From assembly GCA_017467745.1 (NCBI GenBank), contig JAFUKV010000113.1, positions 1 through 12,835 of the forward strand: 12,835 nucleotides of DNA, in the 5' to 3' direction. The notes beneath the pieces are model-generated. The model saw only the letters and a list, made by a program, of their open reading frames with translations. It searched no databases and had not been told where the DNA came from. Of the stretch, positions 5,201-12,835 are shown in pieces. Each line of letters opens with the position of its first letter. The stretch's first letter is position 1. The position numbers and the translations under genes are program-made. The stretch comes from Bacteroidaceae bacterium. GTDB lineage: Bacteria > Bacteroidota > Bacteroidia > Bacteroidales > CHK158-818.

Positions 5201-7159
5201 ATGTCAGAAGAACAACTTACAAACGGCACTAACTCATATTCTGCGGACAGTATTCAAGTATTAGAAGGATTAGAAGCCGTTCGCAAACGTCCTGCCATGT
5301 ACATCGGAGACATCGGTCCCAAAGGATTGCATCATCTGGTCTATGAAGTGGTAGATAATTCAATAGATGAGGCTCTGGCCGGTTATGCAACACACATAGA
5401 AGTAGTCATAAACGAAGATAACTCCATTACAGTAACAGATAACGGACGAGGTATTCCCGTTGATATGCACGAAAAAGAGCATAAATCGGCTCTGGAAGTC
5501 GTACTTACAGTACTTCACGCCGGAGGAAAATTCGACAAAGGTTCCTACAAAGTATCCGGAGGATTACATGGTGTAGGTGTATCGTGCGTAAACGCCCTTT
5601 CAACTTATTTAAGAGCAGAAGTACGGCGTAACGGCAAAATTCACATGCAAGAATTTTCACGAGGAAAAGCGTTACACGACATTAACATAATTGGAACCAC
5701 CGAAGAAACTGGTACTACGATTATTTTCAAACCCGACGACACTATCTTTTCTACAACAATATACGATTATAAAACATTAGCAAACCGATTGCGCGATCTT
5801 GCCTACCTCAACGCAGGCATCACCTTGTCTTTGACAGACAATCGAGAAATCGATGCAGAGGGAAATCCCAAGAAAGAAGTATTCTTCTCCATAGACGGGC
5901 TAAAAGAATTTGTTCGTTACATAGACGGAGCCAAAGAACACCTTATCGAAGATATTATCCATATCAACACAGAGAAACAAGGAATTCCCGTAGAGGTAGC
6001 AATGACGTACAATACCTCATACAATGAAAATATCTATTCGTATGTCAACAACATCAATACCATAGAAGGAGGAACGCATTTGTCCGGATTCCGACGCGGA
6101 TTGACCCGTACTTTAAAGAAATATGCCGAAGATTCCAAACTACTTGAAAAAGTAAAAGTAGAAATCAGCGGAGACGATTTTCGCGAAGGATTAACCGCCG
6201 TTATCTCTGTAAAAGTAATGGAACCCCAATTTGAAGGACAAACAAAAACCAAATTGGGCAATAACGAGGTAATGGGAGCAGTAGACATGGCCATAGGCGA
6301 AGCCTTAAACAATTACTTAGAAGAAAATCCGAAACAGGCGAGAGCCATTGTCGACAAAGTTATTTTGGCCGCTACTGCACGGCATGCCGCACGCAAAGCC
6401 CGCGAAATGGTACAAAGAAAAACTCCCCTTTCGGGAAGTTCTCTACCGGGCAAATTAGCAGACTGTTCATTACGAAATCCCGAAGAATGCGAAATCTTTT
6501 TAGTCGAAGGAGATTCGGCAGGAGGATCCGCCAAACAAGGAAGAGACAGAATGTTTCAAGCGATCCTTCCTCTTCGAGGCAAAATATTGAATGTAGAAAA
6601 AGCGATGCATCACAAAGTGTATGAAAGTGAAGAAATTCGCAATATCTTTACTGCTTTGGGGGTAAGCATAGGCACGGAAGATGATCCCAAAGAGACAAAT
6701 TTATCAAAACTGCGCTATCATAAAATAATTATTATGACTGATGCCGATGTAGACGGAAGCCACATTGCCACACTTATTATGACATTCTTCTTCCGGCACA
6801 TGCGTCCGTTGATAGAACAAGGCTATCTATACATTGCCACTCCTCCGCTATATCTTTGCAAGAAAGGCAAAGTTGCGGAATATTGCTGGACAGACCAACA
6901 ACGGCAACAATTTATTTTAAAATACGGTAACGGAAACGAGAGCCAAATACATACCCAACGATACAAAGGTTTAGGAGAAATGAATCCCGAACAATTATGG
7001 GAAACTACTATGGATCCGCAAAACCGAATGCTTAAACAAGTAACCATCGATAACGCCGCCGATGCCGATTTAGTATTCTCCATGTTAATGGGCGAAGAGG
7101 TCGGACCTCGTCGCGAGTTCATTGAAGCAAATGCTACCTATGCAAACATAGACGCATAA
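5201..7159 (+). CDS. gyrB: DNA gyrase subunit B
   Basis: GyrB is the ATPase subunit of DNA gyrase, which introduces negative supercoils together with GyrA. The 652 residues match the short form of GyrB, without the extra C-terminal insert of the roughly 800-residue proteobacterial protein. GHKL ATPase motifs are present: EGLEAVRKRPAMYIGD (22-37), EVVDN with the likely catalytic E49 and Mg-binding N53, DNGRGIP from D80, and GGLHGVG (120-126). QTKTKLGN near 346 marks the transducer domain lysine loop. The TOPRIM domain has EGDSAGG with E436 and DADVDG with D514/D516, the metal-binding acids. The tail motif QRYKGLGEMNPEQLWETTMDP is intact. At the site equivalent to E. coli K447 the residue is arginine (about R459), which I take as natural variation. 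The start follows an A-rich leader with no Shine-Dalgarno sequence. It is a stand-alone gene, convergent with the CNNM gene. The ParE paralogue is the only alternative; motifs and length favour GyrB. Confidence 0.97.
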   Translation: MSEEQLTNGTNSYSADSIQVLEGLEAVRKRPAMYIGDIGPKGLHHLVYEVVDNSIDEALAGYATHIEVVINEDNSITVTDNGRGIPVDMHEKEHKSALEVVLTVLHAGGKFDKGSYKVSGGLHGVGVSCVNALSTYLRAEVRRNGKIHMQEFSRGKALHDINIIGTTEETGTTIIFKPDDTIFSTTIYDYKTLANRLRDLAYLNAGITLSLTDNREIDAEGNPKKEVFFSIDGLKEFVRYIDGAKEHLIEDIIHINTEKQGIPVEVAMTYNTSYNENIYSYVNNINTIEGGTHLSGFRRGLTRTLKKYAEDSKLLEKVKVEISGDDFREGLTAVISVKVMEPQFEGQTKTKLGNNEVMGAVDMAIGEALNNYLEENPKQARAIVDKVILAATARHAARKAREMVQRKTPLSGSSLPGKLADCSLRNPEECEIFLVEGDSAGGSAKQGRDRMFQAILPLRGKILNVEKAMHHKVYESEEIRNIFTALGVSIGTEDDPKETNLSKLRYHKIIIMTDADVDGSHIATLIMTFFFRHMRPLIEQGYLYIATPPLYLCKKGKVAEYCWTDQQRQQFILKYGNGNESQIHTQRYKGLGEMNPEQLWETTMDPQNRMLKQVTIDNAADADLVFSMLMGEEVGPRREFIEANATYANIDA

Positions 7160-7175
7160 ATCTTACAATAAATCA

Positions 7176-7224
7176 GTTAAAAGAAAAGCGGAAAGAATTA
7201 AAAACTTTCCGCTTTTCTTTTAAC
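7176..7224. terminator. Bidirectional terminator between gyrB and the CNNM gene
   Basis: A perfect 20-bp inverted repeat (7176-7195 with 7205-7224) encloses a 9-nt A-rich loop. The inner GC-rich core GCGGAAAG/CTTTCCGC is flanked on both strands by TTTTCTTTTAAC, so either strand gives a hairpin running into U-rich RNA. It lies 16 bp after the gyrB stop and 15 bp after the stop of the convergent gene. Confidence 0.9.
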
Positions 7225-7239
7225 GTCAAGAGCAAAAGT

Positions 7240-8535
7240 CTAATCTTTTTGTTCTATTTTATAAATCAACAATTTATCCACCCGGCTATTATCCATATCC
7301 ACCACTTCAAATTTCAAATTCCGATATACAAACGAATCACCCTCTTTGGGTATACAGCCTAAAAAGAACATAGTCATACCGCTTAATGTATTAAATCCTT
7401 CCGATTCGAGATCATCAAAATTCAAAACGCCCATCTCATCCATAAAATCATCCAAGTTCATCGAACCATCCACTAAAAACGATCCATCCTGCCGCTTAAT
7501 AATCTCCGTTTCAATTTCCTCCCCTTCTTCAGGAATCTCACCAAAAATGCTCTCTGTCAGATCATGTAAAGTTATAATGCCCTCTACACTTCCATATTCA
7601 TTTACTACCACACCAAAGCTCCGTTTATTCGTTTTAAATGTCTCTAATGTGCGTAAAGCGTTAAGACTTTCCGGAATATAAAGAGGTTCTTGCACTATTT
7701 TTCTCAAATCGAACGTTTCGCCACTGGTTAACAAAACGATAATATCTTTAACGGAAACCACCCCTAAGCACTCGTCTATGGATGAAGTTTCATACAGCAA
7801 ATATTTACTGAAATGCTTCGTTTCTATAATAGACAACACCTCTTCTTGTCTTTGATTTGTATATAAATTTATGACCTCCGTTCTATGCGTCATCAACTCA
7901 TTTACTCGCTTGTCTCCGAACCGGAAAACATCTTTAATCATTTCGGTTTCCTCTTTATTTATAACTCCTTGCTGAGAACTTTGATGAAGAATAAACTTTA
8001 ATTCATCTTCCGTAATAAAACGTTCTCCCGCACTATTAATCCCGAAAAACTTAGAAACAACCTTCGTAGAGACACTCAACAACAAGACAAACGGGTATGA
8101 AATACGTGTCAGCCAACGCATAAACGACGATAAAAACATAGCTATACGTTCAGGATTATTCAACGCCAAAGTTTTTGGGACCAGTTCTCCGATAATAAGC
8201 GATAAATAAGTAATACACCCTACTACCGTAACCATAGCCAGTTTCCCTGCATACGATTCCAACACCGGTACGGAAGCAAACAACGGAACTAAATCGTCAG
8301 CCAAAGCAACTCCCCCAAATGCACCTGAAACGATACCTATCAAAGTAATGCCTACCTGTATAGCAGACAAAATTTTTTCCGGCTCTTCTTTTTGCTTTAA
8401 AACCTCCCGAGCTCTCCGACTACCCGAAGAAGCCAATGTTTCAAGCCGCGCTTCGCTGGAAGATACCAGCGCTATTTCATACATAGCAAATACGCCGTTC
8501 AATAACAGCAAAACAAGAATAATAAAAATCTCCAT
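7240..8535 (-). CDS. CNNM / HlyC-CorC family membrane protein (DUF21 + CBS pair)
   Basis: This inner-membrane protein is of the family often labelled hemolysin or CorC, related to CNNM transporters. Members are linked to divalent cation (Mg2+, Co2+) or polyamine (E. coli YtfL/PaeA) export; the substrate here cannot be read from sequence. The 431 residues show the usual order. A DUF21/CNNM transmembrane domain (about 1-190) has hydrophobic segments near 2-20, 57-80, 97-120 and 135-158, and the conserved GELVPKTLALNNPE motif near 116-129. A CBS-domain pair (about 205-330) includes VNEYGSVEGIITLHDLTESIFGEI, the typical end of the second CBS. A C-terminal CorC/HlyC domain (about 345-427) includes DGSFLVDGSMNLDDF. 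The ATG opens directly onto the first membrane helix. The gene is convergent with gyrB and divergent from sulP. A weak -7-like TATTTTCG lies at 8561-8568 on the minus strand. Confidence 0.9.
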   Translation of the reverse strand: MEIFIILVLLLLNGVFAMYEIALVSSSEARLETLASSGSRRAREVLKQKEEPEKILSAIQVGITLIGIVSGAFGGVALADDLVPLFASVPVLESYAGKLAMVTVVGCITYLSLIIGELVPKTLALNNPERIAMFLSSFMRWLTRISYPFVLLLSVSTKVVSKFFGINSAGERFITEDELKFILHQSSQQGVINKEETEMIKDVFRFGDKRVNELMTHRTEVINLYTNQRQEEVLSIIETKHFSKYLLYETSSIDECLGVVSVKDIIVLLTSGETFDLRKIVQEPLYIPESLNALRTLETFKTNKRSFGVVVNEYGSVEGIITLHDLTESIFGEIPEEGEEIETEIIKRQDGSFLVDGSMNLDDFMDEMGVLNFDDLESEGFNTLSGMTMFFLGCIPKEGDSFVYRNLKFEVVDMDNSRVDKLLIYKIEQKD

Positions 8536-8655
8536 ACATCTAATTCATATTGCACATCTGCGAAAATAACAAACATTTCTTAACTTGAAAAATTAAAACA
8601 TAACCATTCTAAAAAGTTCAAATAATTTTTCATTTTGGCATTCACATCAAAAACA

Positions 8656-8687
8656 TTTTCGTAAATAAATAAAAACCGCTACCTTTG
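8656..8687 (+). promoter_or_regulatory. Probable promoter of the SulP gene
   Basis: TACCTTTG (8680-8687) is an exact -7 match and is followed by CAC, a common context. TTTTCG (8656-8661) with an 18-nt spacer is an imperfect -33. The start point would be near 8694, leaving a leader of about 43 nt before the ATG at 8737. Confidence 0.6.
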
Positions 8688-8736
8688 CACAATTTTTAAA
8701 AGGAAGTGCACATAATATCAACTAAATGAAAATAAA

Positions 8737-10431
8737 ATGATTGGAAAGGTAGAGTTTCAGCCTAAACTATTTAGCGCATTAAAGAACTTCTCGAAAGAAA
8801 AATTTTTTGCCGATCTAATGGCCGGCATTATTGTCGGGATTGTAGCCCTACCGCTTGCTATCGCATTCGGTATCGCATCAGGAGTGAGTCCTGAAAAGGG
8901 ATTGATTACCGCTATCATAGGCGGATTTATCGTTTCGTTTTTAGGCGGCTCATCTGTCCAGATAGGCGGTCCTACCGGAGCGTTCATCGTAATTGTATTC
9001 GGAATTATACAAACGTTCGGCATAGAAGGATTAGTTATAGCCACATTCATTGCCGGACTTATTTTGGTTTTAATGGGGGTATTCCACTTAGGAACCATCA
9101 TTCGCTTTATCCCTTATCCTATCGTCGTAGGATTTACCAGCGGTATCGCCTTAACAATTTTCACTACGCAAATTAAAGATTTATTCGGTTTGTCTATGGA
9201 AAAGGTTCCGGCAGATTTCATCTCCAAATGGATAGCATACTTCGAAAATTTCGGATCTATTAATATCTGGGCTACTGCCGTAGGCATCATAAGCATCTTA
9301 CTAATTGCCATTACACCCAAATTCTCTAAACGGATACCGGGCTCCTTAGTGGCTATTATTATAATGACAATAGCTGTTTATATTCTAAAAAATTATTTCG
9401 GCATTACCGGCATAGAAACAATTGGCGACCGTTTCGAAATCAATGCTTCTCTTCCAGATCCGGAACCGTTAAAATTCAACATCGAAACCATAAATCTTCT
9501 TCTTCCGTCAGCATTTACTATCGCCATTTTAGGCGCTATCGAGTCTCTGTTATCAGCAACGGTTGCAGATGGTGTTACTGGCGACAGACATAACTCTAAC
9601 ACTGAACTTATTGCTCAGGGAGCTGCAAACATCATAGTACCTATTTTCGGAGGTATTCCCGTAACAGGAGCTATCGCGCGCACCATGACCAATATAAATA
9701 ATGGCGGACGTACACCCGTAGCCGGTATTATCCATGCCGTTGTATTACTGCTGATTCTGTTATTTTTAGGTCCGCTAACCAAGCACATCCCGATGGCCTG
9801 TTTAGCCGGCGTATTAGTAATAGTCTCTTATAATATGAGTGAATGGCGCACTTTCAAGTCATTATTGAAAAATCCGAAATCAGATGTAACCGTATTACTT
9901 ATCACTCTTTTCTTAACGGTTATTTTCAACTTGACAATTGCTATTGAAATAGGCTTATTATTAGCTATCTTGTTATTCTTACGCCGAGTAATGGACACCA
10001 CAAATATTTCCGTATTGCGTAACGAGCTAGACTTAGACAAAGGCAACGACCAAAAAACGGCAAATGACAAACTGAATATTGCTCAGGGTGTAGAAGTGTA
10101 CGAAATAGACGGCCCATTCTTTTTCGGTATAGCCAATAAATTTGACGAACAGATGAGAAACATCGGAGACCGCCCTCTCATCCGTATCATCCGCATGAGA
10201 AAAGTTCCGTTTATCGACTCTACCGGATTACACAATTTCGAAATATTTTTCCGGTCATCTCAACAAGAAGGTATTCATATCATCCTTTCTGGAGTAATAC
10301 CATCAGTTAGAGCTACTCTTGAAAAAGCGGGACTCGATAAATATATCGGCGAAGAAAATATTTTCGACTACATAAACGGCGCCGTTGCCAAAGCCAACGA
10401 ATTAGCATCCCAATTGCGAATACGAAAATAA
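8737..10431 (+). CDS. SulP family inorganic anion transporter with STAS domain
   Basis: SulP proteins are inner-membrane anion transporters; bacterial members move sulfate, bicarbonate or dicarboxylates, often with Na+ or H+. The 564 residues have a normal layout. The N terminus has FFADLMAGIIVGIVALPLAIAFGIASGVSPEKGL (about 24-57), the first-helix signature of the family. GGSSVQIGGPTGAF follows near 70-83, then about 10-12 hydrophobic segments up to residue 415, including GGIPVTGAIARTMTNINNGGRTPVAG. A C-terminal cytoplasmic STAS domain (about 445-555) holds PFIDSTGLHNFE, with S495 in the usual regulatory position. No carbonic anhydrase or sulfate-assimilation gene is next to it, so the substrate is open; I would not call it a sulfate permease on this alone. 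It has its own promoter and terminator, so it is probably monocistronic. A 4-codon ORF (8726-8740) overlaps its ATG as ATGA, probably by chance. Confidence 0.93.
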   Translation: MIGKVEFQPKLFSALKNFSKEKFFADLMAGIIVGIVALPLAIAFGIASGVSPEKGLITAIIGGFIVSFLGGSSVQIGGPTGAFIVIVFGIIQTFGIEGLVIATFIAGLILVLMGVFHLGTIIRFIPYPIVVGFTSGIALTIFTTQIKDLFGLSMEKVPADFISKWIAYFENFGSINIWATAVGIISILLIAITPKFSKRIPGSLVAIIIMTIAVYILKNYFGITGIETIGDRFEINASLPDPEPLKFNIETINLLLPSAFTIAILGAIESLLSATVADGVTGDRHNSNTELIAQGAANIIVPIFGGIPVTGAIARTMTNINNGGRTPVAGIIHAVVLLLILLFLGPLTKHIPMACLAGVLVIVSYNMSEWRTFKSLLKNPKSDVTVLLITLFLTVIFNLTIAIEIGLLLAILLFLRRVMDTTNISVLRNELDLDKGNDQKTANDKLNIAQGVEVYEIDGPFFFGIANKFDEQMRNIGDRPLIRIIRMRKVPFIDSTGLHNFEIFFRSSQQEGIHIILSGVIPSVRATLEKAGLDKYIGEENIFDYINGAVAKANELASQLRIRK

Positions 10432-10464
10432 AATTGAACTCATAAACATAGAGCAACTCAACTG

Positions 10465-10513
10465 GAATTCCCCCGTTAATCTGTATTTTCAAGATTTTCG
10501 GGGAATTCTTTTT
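10465..10513 (+). terminator. Intrinsic terminator of the SulP gene
   Basis: The outer stem GAATTCCCC/GGGGAATTC (10465-10473 with 10500-10508) is perfect and runs into five T residues (10509-10513). Inside it, a further AATCT/AGATT pairing can extend the structure past a small internal loop. It lies 33 bp after the sulP stop and before rnr. Confidence 0.85.
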
Positions 10514-10596
10514 ATTCATTAACCAGAAAAGCCACAAAGAAGTTCCATATATATCACAAAAATTTTATTTCTTTGTATAATCAACAAAGAAAAAAT

Positions 10597-12825
10597 ATGT
10601 CGAAAAGCAATATGCCCTCAAAAAAAGGAAATAAACACCGCTTAAAAAAAGAAGAAATCGTTTCCAGAATTATCGAGTTATTTAACTCAGAGCCATCTAA
10701 GCTATTCAACTACAAACAAGTGTCAACTGCTATCCATGCTGTAAACACGATACAAAAACAAATGGTATTCGATATACTGGAAAACCTTCAAATGGAAGAT
10801 TTCCTTATTGAAACATCTCCGGGATTATACAAACTAAACAGCCGGAGCATTAATATGGAAGGGATATTCGAGCGGAGAAGTAACGGGAAAAACAGAGTAT
10901 TGGTAGAAGAAGGCGAACCTATATTCATTGCCGAACGCAACAGTTTGCGGGCAATGGATGGAGACAAGGTGCGCATACAACTTTATGCCAAACGAAAAAA
11001 TTGCGAGCCCGAAGGAGAAGTAATTGAAATACTCGAAAAAGCGCCGCAAATCTTTGTCGGAACACTCGATGTCCAATCCCGATTTGCCTTTTTGGTAACC
11101 GATAACAAAATATTGGCAAACGACATATTCATCCCCAAAGAAAAACTTAAAGGCGGCAAAGACGGACAAAAAGCGGTAGTGCGCATTACGGAATGGCCGG
11201 AAAAAGCTAAAAACCCACACGGAGAGGTAATAGAAATATTAGTTAAATCGGGAGAAAACAATACCGAAATACACGCTATCTTAGCAGAATTCGGACTTCC
11301 GTATAGCTATCCGGAAAAAGTAATAAAAGCAGCAGAACATATTCCCGAAACAATCTCGCCGGAAGAGATAAAAAAACGTGAGGATTTCCGGAATGTTACA
11401 ACGTTCACTATCGACCCGAAAGATGCGAAAGACTTTGACGATGCCCTCTCTATCCGACAAATAAAAAATGGAAGATGGGAGGTTGGCGTACATATAGCCG
11501 ACGTAACCTATTACGTCACTCCTGATACTCTCATTGATCGCGAAGCGGAACATCGAGCAACATCTGTCTATTTAGTAGACCGAGTAGTGCCTATGTTACC
11601 CGAAAGGCTATGTAATCAAATCTGCTCGCTTCGCCCAAACGAAGACAAATTATGTTTCTCTGTTATTTTTGAATTAGACGAAAATGCGGATGTTAAGAAA
11701 TCTCACATCACCCGCACGGTTATTCGCTCCGATCGTCGGTTTACATACGAAGAAGCGCAACAAACCATCGAAACCGGAGAAGGTGATTTTAAAGACGAAA
11801 TTCTGAAATTAAATGCTCTTGCTCAATCGCTCCGAAAAAAACGCTTTACCAACGGAGCTATCAACTTCGACCGGCACGAAGTACGATTCGATATAGATGA
11901 AACGGGAAAACCGTTAGGCGTATATTTCAAAATATCCAAAGAAGCGAACAAACTGGTAGAAGAATTTATGCTACTGGCAAATCGTACCGTAGCGGAATTT
12001 ATCGGAAAGAATCCTCACAATAAATCGACAAAAACATTTGTTTATCGTGTTCATGACTTGCCGGATCCTGATAAAATGAATACGTTCGCCACGTTCATCA
12101 ACCGATTCGGATACAAACTGAAAACCGAAGGTTCAAAAACAGACATATCAAAATCCATCAACAATTTGCTTTCTGCCGTACAAGGAAAAAGAGAAGAGAA
12201 CTTAATAGAAACAGTAGCTATCCGAACTATGGCAAAAGCCGTATATACAACCCAAAACATTGGTCATTACGGCTTAGCGTTCAACTATTATACACATTTT
12301 ACATCTCCCATACGCCGTTATCCCGACATGATGGTACACCGGTTATTAGACCGTTATATGCAAGGCGGACGCAGCGCAAACAAAAAGAAATACGAAGAAT
12401 TATGTAAGCACTCGTCAGAAATGGAGCAATTAGCGGCAAATGCCGAACGAGCTTCCATTAAATATAAACAAGCGGAATTTCTTAGCGAACGTTTAGGACA
12501 AGTATATGAAGGTGTTATATCCGGAGTTACCGAATGGGGCATATATGTAGAAATAAACGAAAATAAATGCGAAGGTATGGTTCCCATACGGGATTTTGAA
12601 GACGATTATTACGAATTCGACGAAAAAAACTACTGCCTGATAGGTCGTCGCAAAAAACGTATTTATACACTGGGCGACCCTATAAAAATACAAGTAGCCC
12701 GAGTTAACATGGAAAAGAAATTAATTGACTTTGCCTTAGTGGAAGACACCCCTCCATCTACCGCAAAACAAATCCCAGTAACAAAAAATCAACAAAACAA
12801 TAAAAAGAAATCCAAGAAAAGATAG
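10597..12825 (+). CDS. rnr: Ribonuclease R
   Basis: RNase R is a processive 3'-to-5' exoribonuclease that degrades structured RNA, including damaged rRNA and mRNA fragments. From the chosen ATG the protein has 742 residues. An N-terminal winged-helix domain spans about 18-80 (KEEIVSRIIELF to GLYKLN). Two cold-shock/OB domains lie at about 85-225. The RNB catalytic domain (about 255-590) carries IDPKDAKDFDDA with D273, D279, D281 and D282, matching the four metal-binding acids of E. coli RNase R, plus HFTSPIRRYPDMMVHRLL near 566-583. An S1 domain (about 634-717) has GVISGVTEWGIYVEI, and the tail is lysine-rich, as in RNase R rather than RNase II. An in-frame TTG at 10573 would add 8 residues, but it has no ribosome site and lies in the likely promoter region, so I prefer 10597; ATG 10612 is also possible. 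The gene is complete. The T run after the stop has no hairpin. Confidence 0.96.
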   Translation: MSKSNMPSKKGNKHRLKKEEIVSRIIELFNSEPSKLFNYKQVSTAIHAVNTIQKQMVFDILENLQMEDFLIETSPGLYKLNSRSINMEGIFERRSNGKNRVLVEEGEPIFIAERNSLRAMDGDKVRIQLYAKRKNCEPEGEVIEILEKAPQIFVGTLDVQSRFAFLVTDNKILANDIFIPKEKLKGGKDGQKAVVRITEWPEKAKNPHGEVIEILVKSGENNTEIHAILAEFGLPYSYPEKVIKAAEHIPETISPEEIKKREDFRNVTTFTIDPKDAKDFDDALSIRQIKNGRWEVGVHIADVTYYVTPDTLIDREAEHRATSVYLVDRVVPMLPERLCNQICSLRPNEDKLCFSVIFELDENADVKKSHITRTVIRSDRRFTYEEAQQTIETGEGDFKDEILKLNALAQSLRKKRFTNGAINFDRHEVRFDIDETGKPLGVYFKISKEANKLVEEFMLLANRTVAEFIGKNPHNKSTKTFVYRVHDLPDPDKMNTFATFINRFGYKLKTEGSKTDISKSINNLLSAVQGKREENLIETVAIRTMAKAVYTTQNIGHYGLAFNYYTHFTSPIRRYPDMMVHRLLDRYMQGGRSANKKKYEELCKHSSEMEQLAANAERASIKYKQAEFLSERLGQVYEGVISGVTEWGIYVEINENKCEGMVPIRDFEDDYYEFDEKNYCLIGRRKKRIYTLGDPIKIQVARVNMEKKLIDFALVEDTPPSTAKQIPVTKNQQNNKKKSKKR

Positions 12826-12835
12826 TTTTTTTACA

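Noticed and set aside
10573..10596. TTG-initiated extension of RNase R by 8 residues
   Set aside because: The TTG lies in a CTTTG context that looks like promoter sequence, has no ribosome-binding site, and the added residues (MYNQQRKN) do not improve the family match; ATG at 10597 is better.
10834..11220. 128-codon minus-strand ORF inside rnr
   Set aside because: It is antisense to the RNase R OB domains; composition (rich in Phe and Tyr) is what the reverse of an Asn/Lys/Glu-rich gene gives.
12826..12835. T run right after the rnr stop as a terminator
   Set aside because: Seven T residues are present but no stem-loop precedes them in the last 60 bases; the real terminator is probably beyond the window.
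1..12835. CRISPR array, insertion sequence, prophage or defence cassette
   Set aside because: No regularly spaced repeats, no transposase or integrase motifs and no terminal inverted repeats were seen; the genes are conserved chromosomal ones.

Overview
This window is core chromosome from a bacterium of the Bacteroidetes, most likely a member of the Bacteroidales. Three things point there. The proteins read as Bacteroidales-type versions of SecDF (fused), RecO, GyrB and RNase R. The promoters that can be seen follow the Bacteroidetes pattern (TTTG, about 19 nt, TAnnTTTG). Most starts have an A-rich leader with no Shine-Dalgarno sequence. The genus cannot be fixed from sequence reading alone.

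Layout from left to right: the 3' part of secDF (cut by the window edge) and its terminator; an intergenic stretch of about 430 bp holding an unexplained, less AT-rich block with overlapping short ORFs; on the minus strand, recO followed by tRNA-Arg(CCU) and a terminator; a small membrane protein of the DUF2721 type, divergent from recO; a compact tRNA-Glu / rpsT / tRNA-Glu unit with a near-consensus promoter and a terminator; gyrB; a convergent CNNM/HlyC-CorC type membrane protein that shares a 20-bp hairpin terminator with gyrB; a SulP anion transporter with its own promoter and terminator; and rnr (RNase R), complete up to the right edge.

Most genes look like single-gene or very short transcription units, each closed by a visible hairpin. 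Functionally the window mixes envelope and transport genes (secDF, DUF2721, CNNM, SulP) with information processing (recO, gyrB, rpsT, tRNAs, rnr). I see no mobile element, CRISPR array, prophage or defence cassette, and no convincing new multi-gene system. The points most worth a second look are the tRNA-Glu/rpsT/tRNA-Glu sandwich, where an mRNA must be cut free from two identical tRNAs, and the block at about 2640-2878 downstream of tRNA-Arg.
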